This document shows positions 1-6,795 of a DNA stretch of 64,000 nt, in pieces; positions within the stretch are counted from its first letter, which is position 1; each line of letters starts with the position of its first letter. Location of the stretch: contig BMUD01000014.1 of the NCBI GenBank assembly GCA_014650015.1, positions 124,001 to 188,000 of the forward strand, given 5' to 3'. The notes below the pieces were generated by a model, which searched no databases, was not told the DNA's origin, and worked only from the letters and a program-made list of their open reading frames with translations. The position numbers were made by a program, and so were the translations under genes. Origin of the DNA: Streptomyces griseoloalbus. GTDB taxonomy: Bacteria; Actinomycetota; Actinomycetes; Streptomycetales; Streptomycetaceae.

Positions 1-163
1 ATCGGCGGTATGCCGCGGACGAGGGGCTTGAGGGCCTGGCTGTCGTGCAGGTTCGCGCCGGAGATGCCGATGGAACGGGGCAGACCGGTCCGCTCGGTGA
101 TTAAATGGATCTTCGAGCCTTTCTTGCCCCGGTCGACAGGATTCGGACCCGTCAGGTCCCCCC
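1..163 (-). CDS. IS5-family transposase, -1 frame continuation (DDE domain), partial
   Basis: Reading leftward in the -1 frame from the A3G6 tract gives GDLTGPNPVDRGKKGSK, then a stretch with IHLITERTGLPRSIGISGANLHDSQ, and it runs off the window. This is the middle of the DDE catalytic domain of IS5-family transposases; the GPNPVDRGKxGSK block follows the first catalytic Asp in the family. It has no start codon of its own and should be made only as a fusion with the upstream frame. The third catalytic residue lies outside the window. Confidence 0.8.
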
Positions 164-505
164 TTTCAGCGCCCGCATGTTCACCGAGTCGATCGCGCAC
201 CGTGACCAGTCCAGTTCCCCGCGCGAGCCCAGTTCGTCCAGGACCAGGCGGTGCAGCTTGGCCCAGACCCGGGCGGCACTCCACTCGGTGAAGCGCCGGT
301 GTGCGGTCGGTCCCGACGGACCGAAGACCGGCGGCAACTGCCGCCACGTGCAGCCCGTCGTGGCCACGAAGATGATCGCCGCCAGCACCTCACGGTCGCC
401 GTACCGGCGCCGCCCACCACCTTGCGGCCGTGTCGGCGCGGGTGGCACCACCCGCTGGAACAACTCCCACAACCCGTCCGGGACCAGCCGCTCCACGATC
501 GTCAT
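152..505 (-). CDS. IS5-family transposase, first reading frame (N-terminal part)
   Basis: A 117-residue product carries the N-terminal DUF4096-type domain of IS5-family transposases: WELFQRVVPP near the start, then GCTWRQLPP around residue 51 and the helix around TAHRRFTEWS. The frame ends in MRALKGGT and a stop. The DDE domain continues in the -1 frame further left, as in two-frame IS5/IS427-type transposases that make the full enzyme by ribosomal slippage. The likely slip site is A3G6 at 158-166. The first Asp of the catalytic triad is probably the D in RCAIDSVNMRA. Confidence 0.85.
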   Translation of the reverse strand: MTIVERLVPDGLWELFQRVVPPAPTRPQGGGRRRYGDREVLAAIIFVATTGCTWRQLPPVFGPSGPTAHRRFTEWSAARVWAKLHRLVLDELGSRGELDWSRCAIDSVNMRALKGGT

Positions 506-572
506 GCCTCAAGATTACGAACCCAAATGAGACGACGTCTTAGATGAGGCGGGAGTTGTGACGTACAAAGAT

Positions 573-925
573 CTAGGTGGAGTGCCGGGCGCGGATCGCT
601 CTGGCCTGATCGCGGGCCGCCTCGGCCTCAGCGTGTGTTTGCTGCTGATCGGCCCCGTACAACAGGTTGGCGGCGAAACTGTCCAAAACGGTTGTCATCT
701 GGTCTCGCCAGTCGGCGTACGTTGCCCAGTCGTCCTCGGTTGGTTTAGCGACCGTACCCGACGCAGTTCGTTGAGAGCTGCCTTGAAGGCTGGAGGGATC
801 GAGCTTTCCAATGCCTTCTCATAACGGGTGGAACGGCAAGCTATCGACTGAGCCCTCAGTTTGGTGCTGACGTGTTCCCTCGTGCTTCCGCTGAATCCTC
901 GGAACAGCCTGGCACGGGTTTGGCG
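573..925 (-). pseudogene. Decayed coding region with a frameshift (unidentified)
   Basis: Neither strand has one long credible frame, but the minus strand reads like protein in two frames. From about 925 down to about 760 it gives LFRGFSGSTREHVSTKLRAQ, then a helix around YEKALESSIPPAFKAALNEL. From about 760 to a TAG at 573-575 a second frame takes over with EDDWATYADWRDQMTTVLDS and an Ala/Gln/Glu-rich tail. The two halves join at about 750-760, suggesting one gene broken by an indel. I do not recognise the family. Its position between IS elements fits a decaying accessory gene. Confidence 0.35.
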
Positions 926-1103
926 CGAGCAGCTTGCTCTTGAACTGCGCGGCGTATCGCTGCGAAAACTGTTCGCCTGTCTCTTGAAGGCGATTACATC
1001 CTGCTATTTCTTCGACGGGTATTGATGTGACGCCGTTTCTTGTGGATTTTTGGAACCGGTAAGGCCCGCCGAAGAAATCGACGGACCATACCGGAAGATG
1101 AAT

Positions 1104-1439
1104 CTAACCCCTTGTCCACATGCCGCCGGTGTCGACCTGAGTGAGCGGCGGGCAGGAGACTATGGACATCCCACTGGACTTCCAGGTCGCAGCATCGCGC
1201 TCAACCTTTGGGCCACCGTTCAGAGGCAGGCAGCGCACCCACGCCCGGTACTGTCCGCCATTGCTTTTACTGCAAATGACGTGCCAGCCGTTTTCGTATA
1301 AACCGTTGGAGCACCCGCTCGGGTGGGCCGTGGCGGAGGTGTCACCTGCAGAGACTGCATTGGCTGCGCCTTGGAGTCCGAGGGAGAAACAGGCCACCAT
1401 CCCAACGGTGGCGGCTTGCAGCGTCCGCAACTTCGTCAT
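1104..1439 (-). CDS. Small secreted four-cysteine protein (tandem paralogue B)
   Basis: The 111-residue product starts at the ATG at 1439, behind a GAAAGGA ribosome site. It has a Sec signal peptide (basic MTKLR, then a hydrophobic core ending near AANA at about residue 28). The mature domain is about 80 residues with four cysteines: HPSGC, HVICSKSNGGQYR, WVRC and IVSC. The gene just upstream encodes a paralogue with the same cysteine order, so this looks like a local duplication. The four cysteines probably form two disulphides outside the cell. I do not recognise a named family; a secreted toxin, inhibitor or signalling domain is possible but unsupported. Confidence 0.75.
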   Translation of the reverse strand: MTKLRTLQAATVGMVACFSLGLQGAANAVSAGDTSATAHPSGCSNGLYENGWHVICSKSNGGQYRAWVRCLPLNGGPKVERDAATWKSSGMSIVSCPPLTQVDTGGMWTRG

Positions 1440-1476
1440 ATCAGCTCTAGTCCTTTCTCGATCGTTCCGGTACGTC

Positions 1477-1812
1477 TCAGGTGGACTTGGTCCAGATGGC
1501 CGCGTAGAGGGCTTTGGAGTCTCCTTGGCAGTACGCGACGGACCGCCCTGTCTTTTTCCACGGGCCGTCCCATTCGGCGATCTTCCCGTCTGAGAATTTG
1601 CACGTGACGCTGGCCCGGTACGATCCGCCGTTGTTGCTGGAGCAGGTAGCGAACGATCCCCAGCTGCCAGCAACTTCGTAGTGGCAACCGCTTGGATGCG
1701 CTGAAATTCCGGACTCAGAAGCCGATGCCGACGTATTAGCACCGACCGTAAAGAGGCCGGCCAGCAGTGCTCCGATGGCTGCATTGACGCCAATTCGCCG
1801 AATGCGAGGCAT
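1477..1812 (-). CDS. Small secreted four-cysteine protein (tandem paralogue A)
   Basis: From the ATG at 1812 the product is 111 residues. A GTG at 1828-1830, nine bases after GGGGAAAGA, is an equally good start and would add six residues. MPRIRRIG begins a signal peptide (hydrophobic AAIGALLAGLFTVGA, cleavage near SASA). The mature part has HPSGC, FATCSSNNGGSYR, SVTC and VAYC, aligning with the paralogue 37 bases downstream, including the shared NGGxYRAxVxC block. The two genes are probably co-transcribed. Function is unknown; both lie in IS-rich accessory DNA. Confidence 0.75.
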   Translation of the reverse strand: MPRIRRIGVNAAIGALLAGLFTVGANTSASASESGISAHPSGCHYEVAGSWGSFATCSSNNGGSYRASVTCKFSDGKIAEWDGPWKKTGRSVAYCQGDSKALYAAIWTKST

Positions 1813-1830
1813 CTTATTTTCGGCGTGCAC

Positions 1831-2349
1831 AAGAACCACTCTTTCCCCGTTTCTTAATCTTTCCACAGAAGCCTTGCGGTCGCTGATGATGTTGACAGTG
1901 CAAAAGCGGTCGCCGCAAGTAAGTGTCGGTAATCTGAGCTAAATCTGAGCTCGAACGGATCTTTTTGGTCAACTTCTGGCTTGATTTGATTGCCGATATT
2001 TATTGGATCTTGCGCTTCATGTATGCGCACCTCTATCCGCCTTGGGTGTGGAATTGCTGGCCACCTTCGCAGAAGCCATGCAAGCTGCCTCCCATGGAGC
2101 CTTTGTGCTCCTGGTCGGGGTCCTCCTGCCGGTCAATCGAACCGCCGCCGACTGCCCCTTCTGCTCCGGCAAACGCAAAAGGCGCGGCGTGAACGTCCAG
2201 GACCTCGCGGATGGGATAGGGAGGCTCCTGTGCGCGCGGCGCGGCGCGGCGCGGGCGCTGGCCGGGCTGGAGCGGGGCGGAGACAGGAGCGCAGGCCCGG
2301 CCGGGGGCCGGGCCGTGCGCGGTGAGCGGAGCGAGTCTCAATGATGAAG
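1831..2349. other. Long intergenic stretch without a convincing gene
   Basis: This holds the promoter side of the secreted pair and the downstream flank of the IS110 transposase. The first 150 bases are AT-richer than the surroundings (for example 1921-2000), which suits a promoter. A TTG-initiated frame at 1965-2192 would give a Trp- and Cys-containing peptide, and another frame at 2003-2344 contains CPFCSGKRKRRG. Neither has a good ribosome site or a recognisable domain. The GC-rich tract at 2230-2330 probably belongs to the IS flank. Confidence 0.4.
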
Positions 2350-3552
2350 TCAAGCCGTCTGTGCGATCGGCGGGGCGGGGGTGAAGACCCGGTTGTCGCG
2401 TAGGAGGGCCCACAACACACTGGCCCGTCGGCGAGCCAGAGCGATGACGGCCTGGACGTGCTTGCAGCCCTCGCCGCGCTTCTTGAGGTAGAAGTCCCGG
2501 TTCGGACCCTCGCGGATGATGCTGGTCTGTGCGGACATGTAGAACACCCGTCGCAGGCGGCGGCTGTAACGTTTGGGCCGGTGCAGGTTGCCGGTCCGGC
2601 GTCCGGAGTCACGCGGGACGGGCACCAGCCCGGCCGCCGACGCCAGGTGGCCGGCGTCAGCGTCGGCCGACAGGTCGCCGGCCGCGACGACGAACTCGGC
2701 ACCGAGTATGGGGCCCATGCCGGGCAGGGACTCTATGATCTCCGCTTGCGGATGGCTTCGGAATGTTTCGCGGATCTGCTTGTCGATCCGCTTCAGCCGG
2801 TCGTCCAGGGCCAGGATCTGCACCGCCAGGTCGGCCACGATCTGGGCGGCGGCGTCCTCGCCGGGCAGCGCGGTCTGCTGGGCCTGGGCGGCTTCCAGAG
2901 CGGTCGCGGCGACCGCGTCGGCTCCGCGCACACTGCGGCCTGCCAGCCAGGCCGTCAGTCTCGCCCGGCCGCGGCGGCGGATCGCGGCCGGGGTCTGGTA
3001 GCCCGTCAGCAGGACCAGCGCACCCTTGTGGGCCGAGTAGTCGAAGGCCCGCTCCAGCGCGGGGAAGACACCGGTCAGCACGTCGCGCAGGCGATTGATC
3101 ATCCGCACCCGGTCGGCCATAAGGTCGGCGCGGTGAGCGGTCAGCAACGCGAGATCGGCGGCCAGTTGGGCGGGCACGTCAATCGTGGCGAAGTCGCTGC
3201 GGTGGCGGGCGGTCTCGGCAATGACGTAGGCGTCGCGGGCGTCGGTCTTCGCCTCACCGCGGTAGGCACCCGACATGCGGTTGACCGTGCGCCCGGGCAC
3301 GTAGACGGCTCGCTGGCCGTGCGCCGCAAGAAGCGCCAGCAGTAGCGCGGAGGACGTACCGGAGATGTCCACCGCCCAGTGGACCTGGTTCGCCAGGCCA
3401 AGTACTTCGCCGAGCGCGGTCAGAATCGCTGACTCGTCGTTATCGACCTTCTTCGACCAGAGCGTCGCACCGGTCTCGTCGACTACAGCCACCCAGTGGT
3501 GGCCTTTGCCCGCGTCGACGCCAGCCCATACTCGGGCCCGTGGCTCACTCAC
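2350..3552 (-). CDS. IS110-family transposase (DEDD recombinase)
   Basis: The 400-residue product starts at GTG 3552, just after GGAGGAGCGA. The N-terminal half is the RuvC-like DEDD domain: VWAGVDAGKGHHWVAVVD (first Asp near residue 11) and KTDARDAYVIAETAR near residue 105. The C-terminal half is the Transposase_20 domain with ESLPGMGPILGAEFV and GLVPVPRDSGRR, which supplies the conserved nucleophilic serine region. Length and architecture are normal for the family, so the gene appears intact and possibly active. It separates the secreted pair from the three-gene operon to its right and shares no operon with either. Confidence 0.93.
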   Translation of the reverse strand: MSEPRARVWAGVDAGKGHHWVAVVDETGATLWSKKVDNDESAILTALGEVLGLANQVHWAVDISGTSSALLLALLAAHGQRAVYVPGRTVNRMSGAYRGEAKTDARDAYVIAETARHRSDFATIDVPAQLAADLALLTAHRADLMADRVRMINRLRDVLTGVFPALERAFDYSAHKGALVLLTGYQTPAAIRRRGRARLTAWLAGRSVRGADAVAATALEAAQAQQTALPGEDAAAQIVADLAVQILALDDRLKRIDKQIRETFRSHPQAEIIESLPGMGPILGAEFVVAAGDLSADADAGHLASAAGLVPVPRDSGRRTGNLHRPKRYSRRLRRVFYMSAQTSIIREGPNRDFYLKKRGEGCKHVQAVIALARRRASVLWALLRDNRVFTPAPPIAQTA

Positions 3553-3785
3553 TCGCTCCTCCTCGCACCGCCCAGCATCACGTCGGCCCGAGGAACACCC
3601 CACTGTCTGCTCCGTAAACAGCGACCGCACAAGGCGCGCACATCTCAATTAGCAGCCAGGGTGCCCCGAAGGGCGGGGCGGCCACTCGCTCCGAGCCACA
3701 ATCGGCAAGCCGCCTTGAGCCACACCCCGCCCTCCTGGGCCGCCCAACAACTTACGGAGCCGCCTTGAACCAGTAAAGAAAGTTG
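3553..3785 (-). ncRNA. Candidate IS110 bridge-RNA region
   Basis: In IS110-group elements the non-coding end upstream of the transposase encodes a bridge RNA whose loops pair with donor and target DNA. Here about 230 bases before the transposase start hold no gene, a 15-base direct repeat 50 bases apart and a GCCCCGCCCTTCGGGGC hairpin in the transposase sense. That is the right place and size. I cannot identify the guide loops or the core dinucleotide, so this is an inference from family knowledge. Confidence 0.35.
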
Positions 3786-3789
3786 TAAC

Positions 3790-4167
3790 TCAGTCTGCGC
3801 GGTGGGGCTTGAAGCTTCGTGCGCATACTGGGAGTTCGGCGTCCTGCCGGTGTGCGAGGGGCAGGAAAATCACTGGCCGGATCGTCCAGGTGATGCGGAC
3901 GTCGGCATGAGTGATGGTCACCATGCAGGGCTCGGAGCGCATCAGGGCTCTGCGGGTCTTGGCGCGCTCTTCGTACAGCCACGTCCACGCTTCGTCCGAC
4001 GCGTCGGAGTCGAGCGCCGGTGAGATGGTGCGGAGAGCGATGGCTACCCAGCGGTCTGCCTGGGGTGCCGAGTACGCGTCGAACGATGCCAGGCGCGCCG
4101 GCCCTCCCGTGCCGGTGACTTCCTCGGTCCAGCATTCGCACCAGTAGCCGCGGGTGGGCCCGTTCAT
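3790..4167 (-). CDS. Hypothetical protein, third gene of an overlapping operon
   Basis: The 125-residue product starts at ATG 4167, which overlaps the stop of the upstream gene (ATGA). That coupling fixes the start. The sequence has WCECWTEEVTGTGGP, then AYSAPQADRWVAIALRTISPAL and a beta-like C-terminal half (EPCMVTITHADVRITWTIRPVIFLPLA). There is no signal peptide or membrane segment. I do not recognise a named domain. Its conserved pairing with an ATP-binding protein and a second small protein suggests these act together, perhaps as regulatory partners. Confidence 0.7.
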   Translation of the reverse strand: MNGPTRGYWCECWTEEVTGTGGPARLASFDAYSAPQADRWVAIALRTISPALDSDASDEAWTWLYEERAKTRRALMRSEPCMVTITHADVRITWTIRPVIFLPLAHRQDAELPVCARSFKPHRAD

Positions 4168-4511
4168 GGGGTCGCTCCCGCCGGGTAGGCCAGCAGCACG
4201 TAGCGGGTGCTCTCGTCGTAGAGAGTGAGTTGGTACCCCGTGCCACTGGTCAGGTAGGCGAGGGCCCGTTCGTGTTCGGCCTCGTCCGTCAGCCAGTGCA
4301 GGCCCGGCTGTGCGTAAGCAGCGTCGAGCTGGTCGGTGATGTGCTGCGTGCGCTCGCGTAACCAGCGCAGTGCCAGGCGTGGGCTCGTGGCGTCGTGTGA
4401 TCCCAAGGGGATGGAACAGACCTCGTTCAACGGGTAGGCCGCGGCTCGGCATCGGTAAGGGAGGGGCCGGCTGCTTGTGCTCAGCGCTGTGTGAAGAGCG
4501 GACGTCAGCAC
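4164..4511 (-). CDS. Hypothetical protein, middle gene of an overlapping operon
   Basis: The 115-residue product starts at GTG 4511, behind GGAGGGC, and overlaps the end of the ATP-binding gene by seven bases. A GTG-led start is preferred because it gives a good ribosome site and coupling. The central part is helical (LALRWLRERTQHITDQLDAA) with LHWLTDEAEHERALAYLTSG and a C-terminal YQLTLYDESTRYVLLAYP. No known domain is recognised. Its length and tight packing between two partners argue that it is real despite the lack of a family. Confidence 0.7.
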   Translation of the reverse strand: MLTSALHTALSTSSRPLPYRCRAAAYPLNEVCSIPLGSHDATSPRLALRWLRERTQHITDQLDAAYAQPGLHWLTDEAEHERALAYLTSGTGYQLTLYDESTRYVLLAYPAGATP

Positions 4512-4936
4512 GAGTGCCCTCCTGCCGGGCCGGCATCGGTGAAAAGTTCCGCGGTGACCGTGTGGCCGCCGTGGCTGCCGTGGACGACGACCCGGTGAGC
4601 GAGTGCGCTGACCATGCCCAGGCCCCGGCCGTGCTCCGCCTCCTGGTCCTGGCGCTCGACCTTCGGCGCCGTGCCGGTGCTTCCGTCGTCCGTGACGGAC
4701 AGGGCGATCACCTGCGGGGATACCGCGAGGGCCAGATGGAAGCTGCCGGATGTCTGGCCGCTGGCCGTGTGGAGGATCGCGTTCGCGCTCAGCTCGCTGA
4801 CGATCAGCTCGGCGTCCTCCGCTAGCGGCGAGCCTCGCAGGATGTCGCGGGTCCAGCGGCGGGCCCTGCTGACCTCTTCCGGGAATCCTGGGCAACTGAG
4901 CCCCCAGACCCGGGCGCTACTCGTATACTCGTGCAT
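4505..4936 (-). CDS. Anti-sigma-type ATP-binding protein (HATPase_c_2)
   Basis: The 143-residue product from ATG 4936, after GAAGGAA, is a GHKL ATPase of the RsbW/SpoIIAB type common in Streptomyces. The N box is seen in ELIVSELSANAILHTASG (about residues 53-70), followed by a D-x-G motif (VTDDGS) and a G-rich lid (EHGRGLGMVSALAHRV). Such proteins bind sigma factors or anti-anti-sigma proteins, and many orphans have no known partner. It heads the operon ending at 3790. The first codons contain two ACTCGT half-sites resembling the operators of the neighbouring integrative element, which may be chance. Confidence 0.85.
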   Translation of the reverse strand: MHEYTSSARVWGLSCPGFPEEVSRARRWTRDILRGSPLAEDAELIVSELSANAILHTASGQTSGSFHLALAVSPQVIALSVTDDGSTGTAPKVERQDQEAEHGRGLGMVSALAHRVVVHGSHGGHTVTAELFTDAGPAGGHSC

Positions 4937-4982
4937 ACAAGTTCCTTCGTGCTGGTAGGCCGCCATGTGCAGCGGGTTCGGG

Positions 4983-5414
4983 CTAGACGAGTTTCACGCC
5001 GTCGTGGGCGCGGACGGCCGGCGGGGACGCCGCGTCGAGTGCGTCAAGCACGCGGATCGCGTACGCCTCGTCGGCGAGTTCGATGACTTCTTCGCGGGTG
5101 GCCCAGCGCAGTGCGTGGGTCTCGTCCCCCGTGGTGGGAGTACCGTCGGCCGCCTGGCAGCGGAAGACGAGGGAGACGATCAGGCCCGTCATGTTCTTGT
5201 AGACGCCGGTCAGGGTCGCGGGAAGCTCGATCTTGATGCCGGTCTCTTCGAGGACTTCGCGCTGGAGGGCTTCGGGGATGGTCTCCTCGCGTTCGAGGAC
5301 TCCGCCCGGGGGTTCCCAGTGGCCGTTGTCGCGGCGCTTGATCAGGAGGGCCCGGCCTTGGTCATCGACGATGACCCCGGCGACGCTCACGGAGTGCGGG
5401 CGTTCTGTGCTCAC
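4983..5414 (-). CDS. Nudix hydrolase, Pif-like position in the AICE
   Basis: The 143-residue product from GTG 5414 has a full Nudix box at about residues 37-60: GGVLEREETIPEALQREVLE followed by ETG. This is the metal-binding signature of enzymes that cleave nucleoside diphosphates linked to another moiety. It is divergently transcribed from the KorSA-like repressor, with the operator region between. In pSAM2 a Nudix protein, Pif, blocks redundant transfer between cells that already carry the element. This gene is a good positional candidate for that role, but an ordinary housekeeping Nudix activity cannot be excluded. Confidence 0.85.
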   Translation of the reverse strand: MSTERPHSVSVAGVIVDDQGRALLIKRRDNGHWEPPGGVLEREETIPEALQREVLEETGIKIELPATLTGVYKNMTGLIVSLVFRCQAADGTPTTGDETHALRWATREEVIELADEAYAIRVLDALDAASPPAVRAHDGVKLV

Positions 5415-5469
5415 GTTCCTCGGCCCTCTCGGCTGACTAGGCTCTCCACCGTAGCAACAAGACTCGCCC

Positions 5470-5484
5470 ACTCGTCTAGATACC
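5470..5484 (+). promoter_or_regulatory. Operator-like half-site before the GntR repressor gene
   Basis: ACTCGTCTAGATACC lies between the divergent Nudix and GntR genes, 14 bases before the repressor start. It contains the same ACTCGTCTAG half-site (inverse of CTAGACGAGT) found at 6333, 6411 and 9338, suggesting autoregulation. Confidence 0.55.
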
Positions 5485-5497
5485 TAAAGGAGTACGC

Positions 5498-6283
5498 ATG
5501 GCGTCTCTACCTAGCATCCTCGGCGGCCTCGACCCGACCAGTGATCGTGCGGTCTTCCGGCAGATCGCCGACCAGCTGCGCGAGGCCATCGACCGTGGGC
5601 GATTCAAGGAGGGGGAGAAGTTGCCCTCCGAGGCTGAATTGGTCGAGCACTACGGGGTCTCCCGGATGACGGTCCGGAACTCCTTCTCCATCCTCCAGGG
5701 TGAGGGCCTGGTCCACGCCGAGCACGGCCGGGGCGTCTTCGTCCGGCCCCGGCCTCCGGTGCGCCGCCTCGCCTCCGACCGATTCGCCCGGCGCCACCGC
5801 GAGCAGGGGAAGTCCGCGTTCATCGTGGAGGCCGACGCCGCCGGCAGTCACCCCACCGTGGACAGCCTGGAGGTGAAGGAGGAGAAGGCCGGTCAGGACA
5901 TCTCCACCCGGCTCGGTTCCGTGCGGCGTGTGCTCGCCCGGCGTCGCCGGTACCTGCTCGACGGCCGGCCGGTCGAGTTCGCCACGTCGTACCTCCCGCT
6001 CGACATCGCCCGCGGTACGCAGATCGCCGAGCCCAACCCGGGCCCCGGCGGCATCTACGCCCGTCTCGAGGAACTGGGCCACCAGCTCGACCACTTCGAG
6101 GAGGAGATCCGGGCCCGGATGCCTTCGCCGTCCGAGGTGAAGACGCTGCAACTGGCCTCCGGTGTGCCGGTGATCCATCTGATCCGTACCGCCTTCGACA
6201 CGGCGGGGCGGGCCGTGGAGGTCTGCGACACGGTGATGGCGGCCGACGCGTACGTCCTCTCCTATCAGCTTCCGGCGACCTGA
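5498..6283 (+). CDS. GntR/HutC-family repressor, KorSA-like
   Basis: The 261-residue product starts after AAAGGAGTACGC. The N-terminal winged helix (about residues 18-80) has LREAIDRGRFKEGEKLPSEA, VSRMTVRNSFSILQGEGLV and RGVFV. The C-terminal UTRA effector domain covers about 110-258 with ATSYLPLDIA and VPVIHLIRTAFD. In pSAM2 the GntR protein KorSA represses replication and transfer genes, and this gene holds the same position. The repeated CTAGACGAGT-type motifs near 5470, 6333, 6411 and 9338 are its probable operators, by inference. Confidence 0.9.
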   Translation: MASLPSILGGLDPTSDRAVFRQIADQLREAIDRGRFKEGEKLPSEAELVEHYGVSRMTVRNSFSILQGEGLVHAEHGRGVFVRPRPPVRRLASDRFARRHREQGKSAFIVEADAAGSHPTVDSLEVKEEKAGQDISTRLGSVRRVLARRRRYLLDGRPVEFATSYLPLDIARGTQIAEPNPGPGGIYARLEELGHQLDHFEEEIRARMPSPSEVKTLQLASGVPVIHLIRTAFDTAGRAVEVCDTVMAADAYVLSYQLPAT

Positions 6284-6332
6284 TCGGCGGTGCGCGAGGC
6301 CACTTCTCCGGACTCGTACACACCGACACGCA

Positions 6333-6350
6333 TACTCGTATAGACGAGTG
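6333..6350. promoter_or_regulatory. Palindromic operator of the AICE (most complete copy)
   Basis: TACTCGTATAGACGAGTG has perfect six-base arms, ACTCGT and ACGAGT, around ATAG. It lies 50 bases after the repressor gene and about 90 before the SCO3933-like gene, where a promoter is expected. Confidence 0.65.
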
Positions 6351-6407
6351 GGCAAGTTGTGTGGCAAGGTGATCCCGTTCCCGGCGTCACCGGGTTCGAA
6401 GGATGCA

Positions 6408-6424
6408 TCTTGTCTAGACGAGTA
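6408..6424. promoter_or_regulatory. Second operator-like site before the SCO3933-like gene
   Basis: TCTTGTCTAGACGAGTA shares CTAGACGAGTA with the other sites. It sits 15 bases before the TTG start and close to GGGGAGA, so a bound repressor would block transcription or initiation of the transfer operon. Confidence 0.55.
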
Positions 6425-6438
6425 GATGGGGAGAAACC

Positions 6439-6795
6439 TTGCGCACCATCCGTGTGGAGACCTCGGCCGCGACGATCCTGCTGACCGAGGCGCCCGAGCC
6501 CAAGGTCCGCGACCGGCAGTCGGGCGAGATCGCGAAGGACGCCATCAGCGGTGAGGCGCTGATGACGATCGGCGTCGTGTACATCGAGGAGGGGGAGTCA
6601 TCCCTGATCAAGGTGACCGTTCCGGAGAGCGGGGTGTCGGAAGGGCTCGCCCTCGGTGCCCCGGTCTCCCTACCGGGCCTGGTCGCCCGGCCGTGGGAGA
6701 GCGTGTTCAACGGCCAGCAGCGCCACGGCATCGCCTTCCGGGCCGCCGCTGTCACTCCGGCCGCCTTCCCGGCCGCCATGGGGGCCACGGCCTGA
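6439..6795 (+). CDS. SCO3933-family regulatory protein of AICEs
   Basis: The 118-residue product begins with TTG after GGGGAGAAACC. It resembles the SCO3933-type regulatory proteins that sit between the KorSA-like repressor and the transfer gene in many Streptomyces integrative elements: VRDRQSGEIAKDAISGEALM in the first half, then VVYIEEGESSLIKVTVPE and RPWESVFNGQQRHGIAFRA. The predicted fold is mostly beta. Its stop overlaps the start of the translocase gene by one base (TGATG), so the two are coupled. The exact molecular role is not known to me. Confidence 0.8.
   Translation: MRTIRVETSAATILLTEAPEPKVRDRQSGEIAKDAISGEALMTIGVVYIEEGESSLIKVTVPESGVSEGLALGAPVSLPGLVARPWESVFNGQQRHGIAFRAAAVTPAAFPAAMGATA

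Larger units (their letters stand above)
1..545 (-). mobile_element. IS5-family insertion sequence, truncated by the window edge
   Basis: The transposase gene runs leftward off the window. About 40 bases lie between its start codon and the probable left terminus near 545, where an 11-base palindrome (AGACGACGTCT, 530-540) could belong to the terminal inverted repeat. The other end is outside the window, so neither inverted repeats nor a target duplication can be confirmed. The outer boundary is approximate. Confidence 0.7.
2300..3785 (-). mobile_element. IS110-family insertion sequence (ends not resolved)
   Basis: One IS110-type transposase gene is flanked upstream (3553-3785) by a structured non-coding stretch and downstream by a short tail. 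IS110 elements lack the classical inverted repeats that would define ends, so the limits are approximate. The upstream non-coding DNA contains a near-perfect 15-base direct repeat (AGCCGCCTTGAGCCA at 3708, AGCCGCCTTGAACCA at 3758) and a small G+C hairpin near 3662-3680. Known IS110-group elements encode their guide (bridge) RNA on this side of the transposase gene. Confidence 0.6.

Noticed and set aside
530..540. AGACGACGTCT as a stand-alone operator
   Set aside because: It lies at the expected end of the IS5 element and is more likely part of its terminal repeat.
1965..2344. Small plus-strand frames with Trp/Cys-containing products
   Set aside because: No convincing ribosome site, no known family, and two overlapping frames are equally open.
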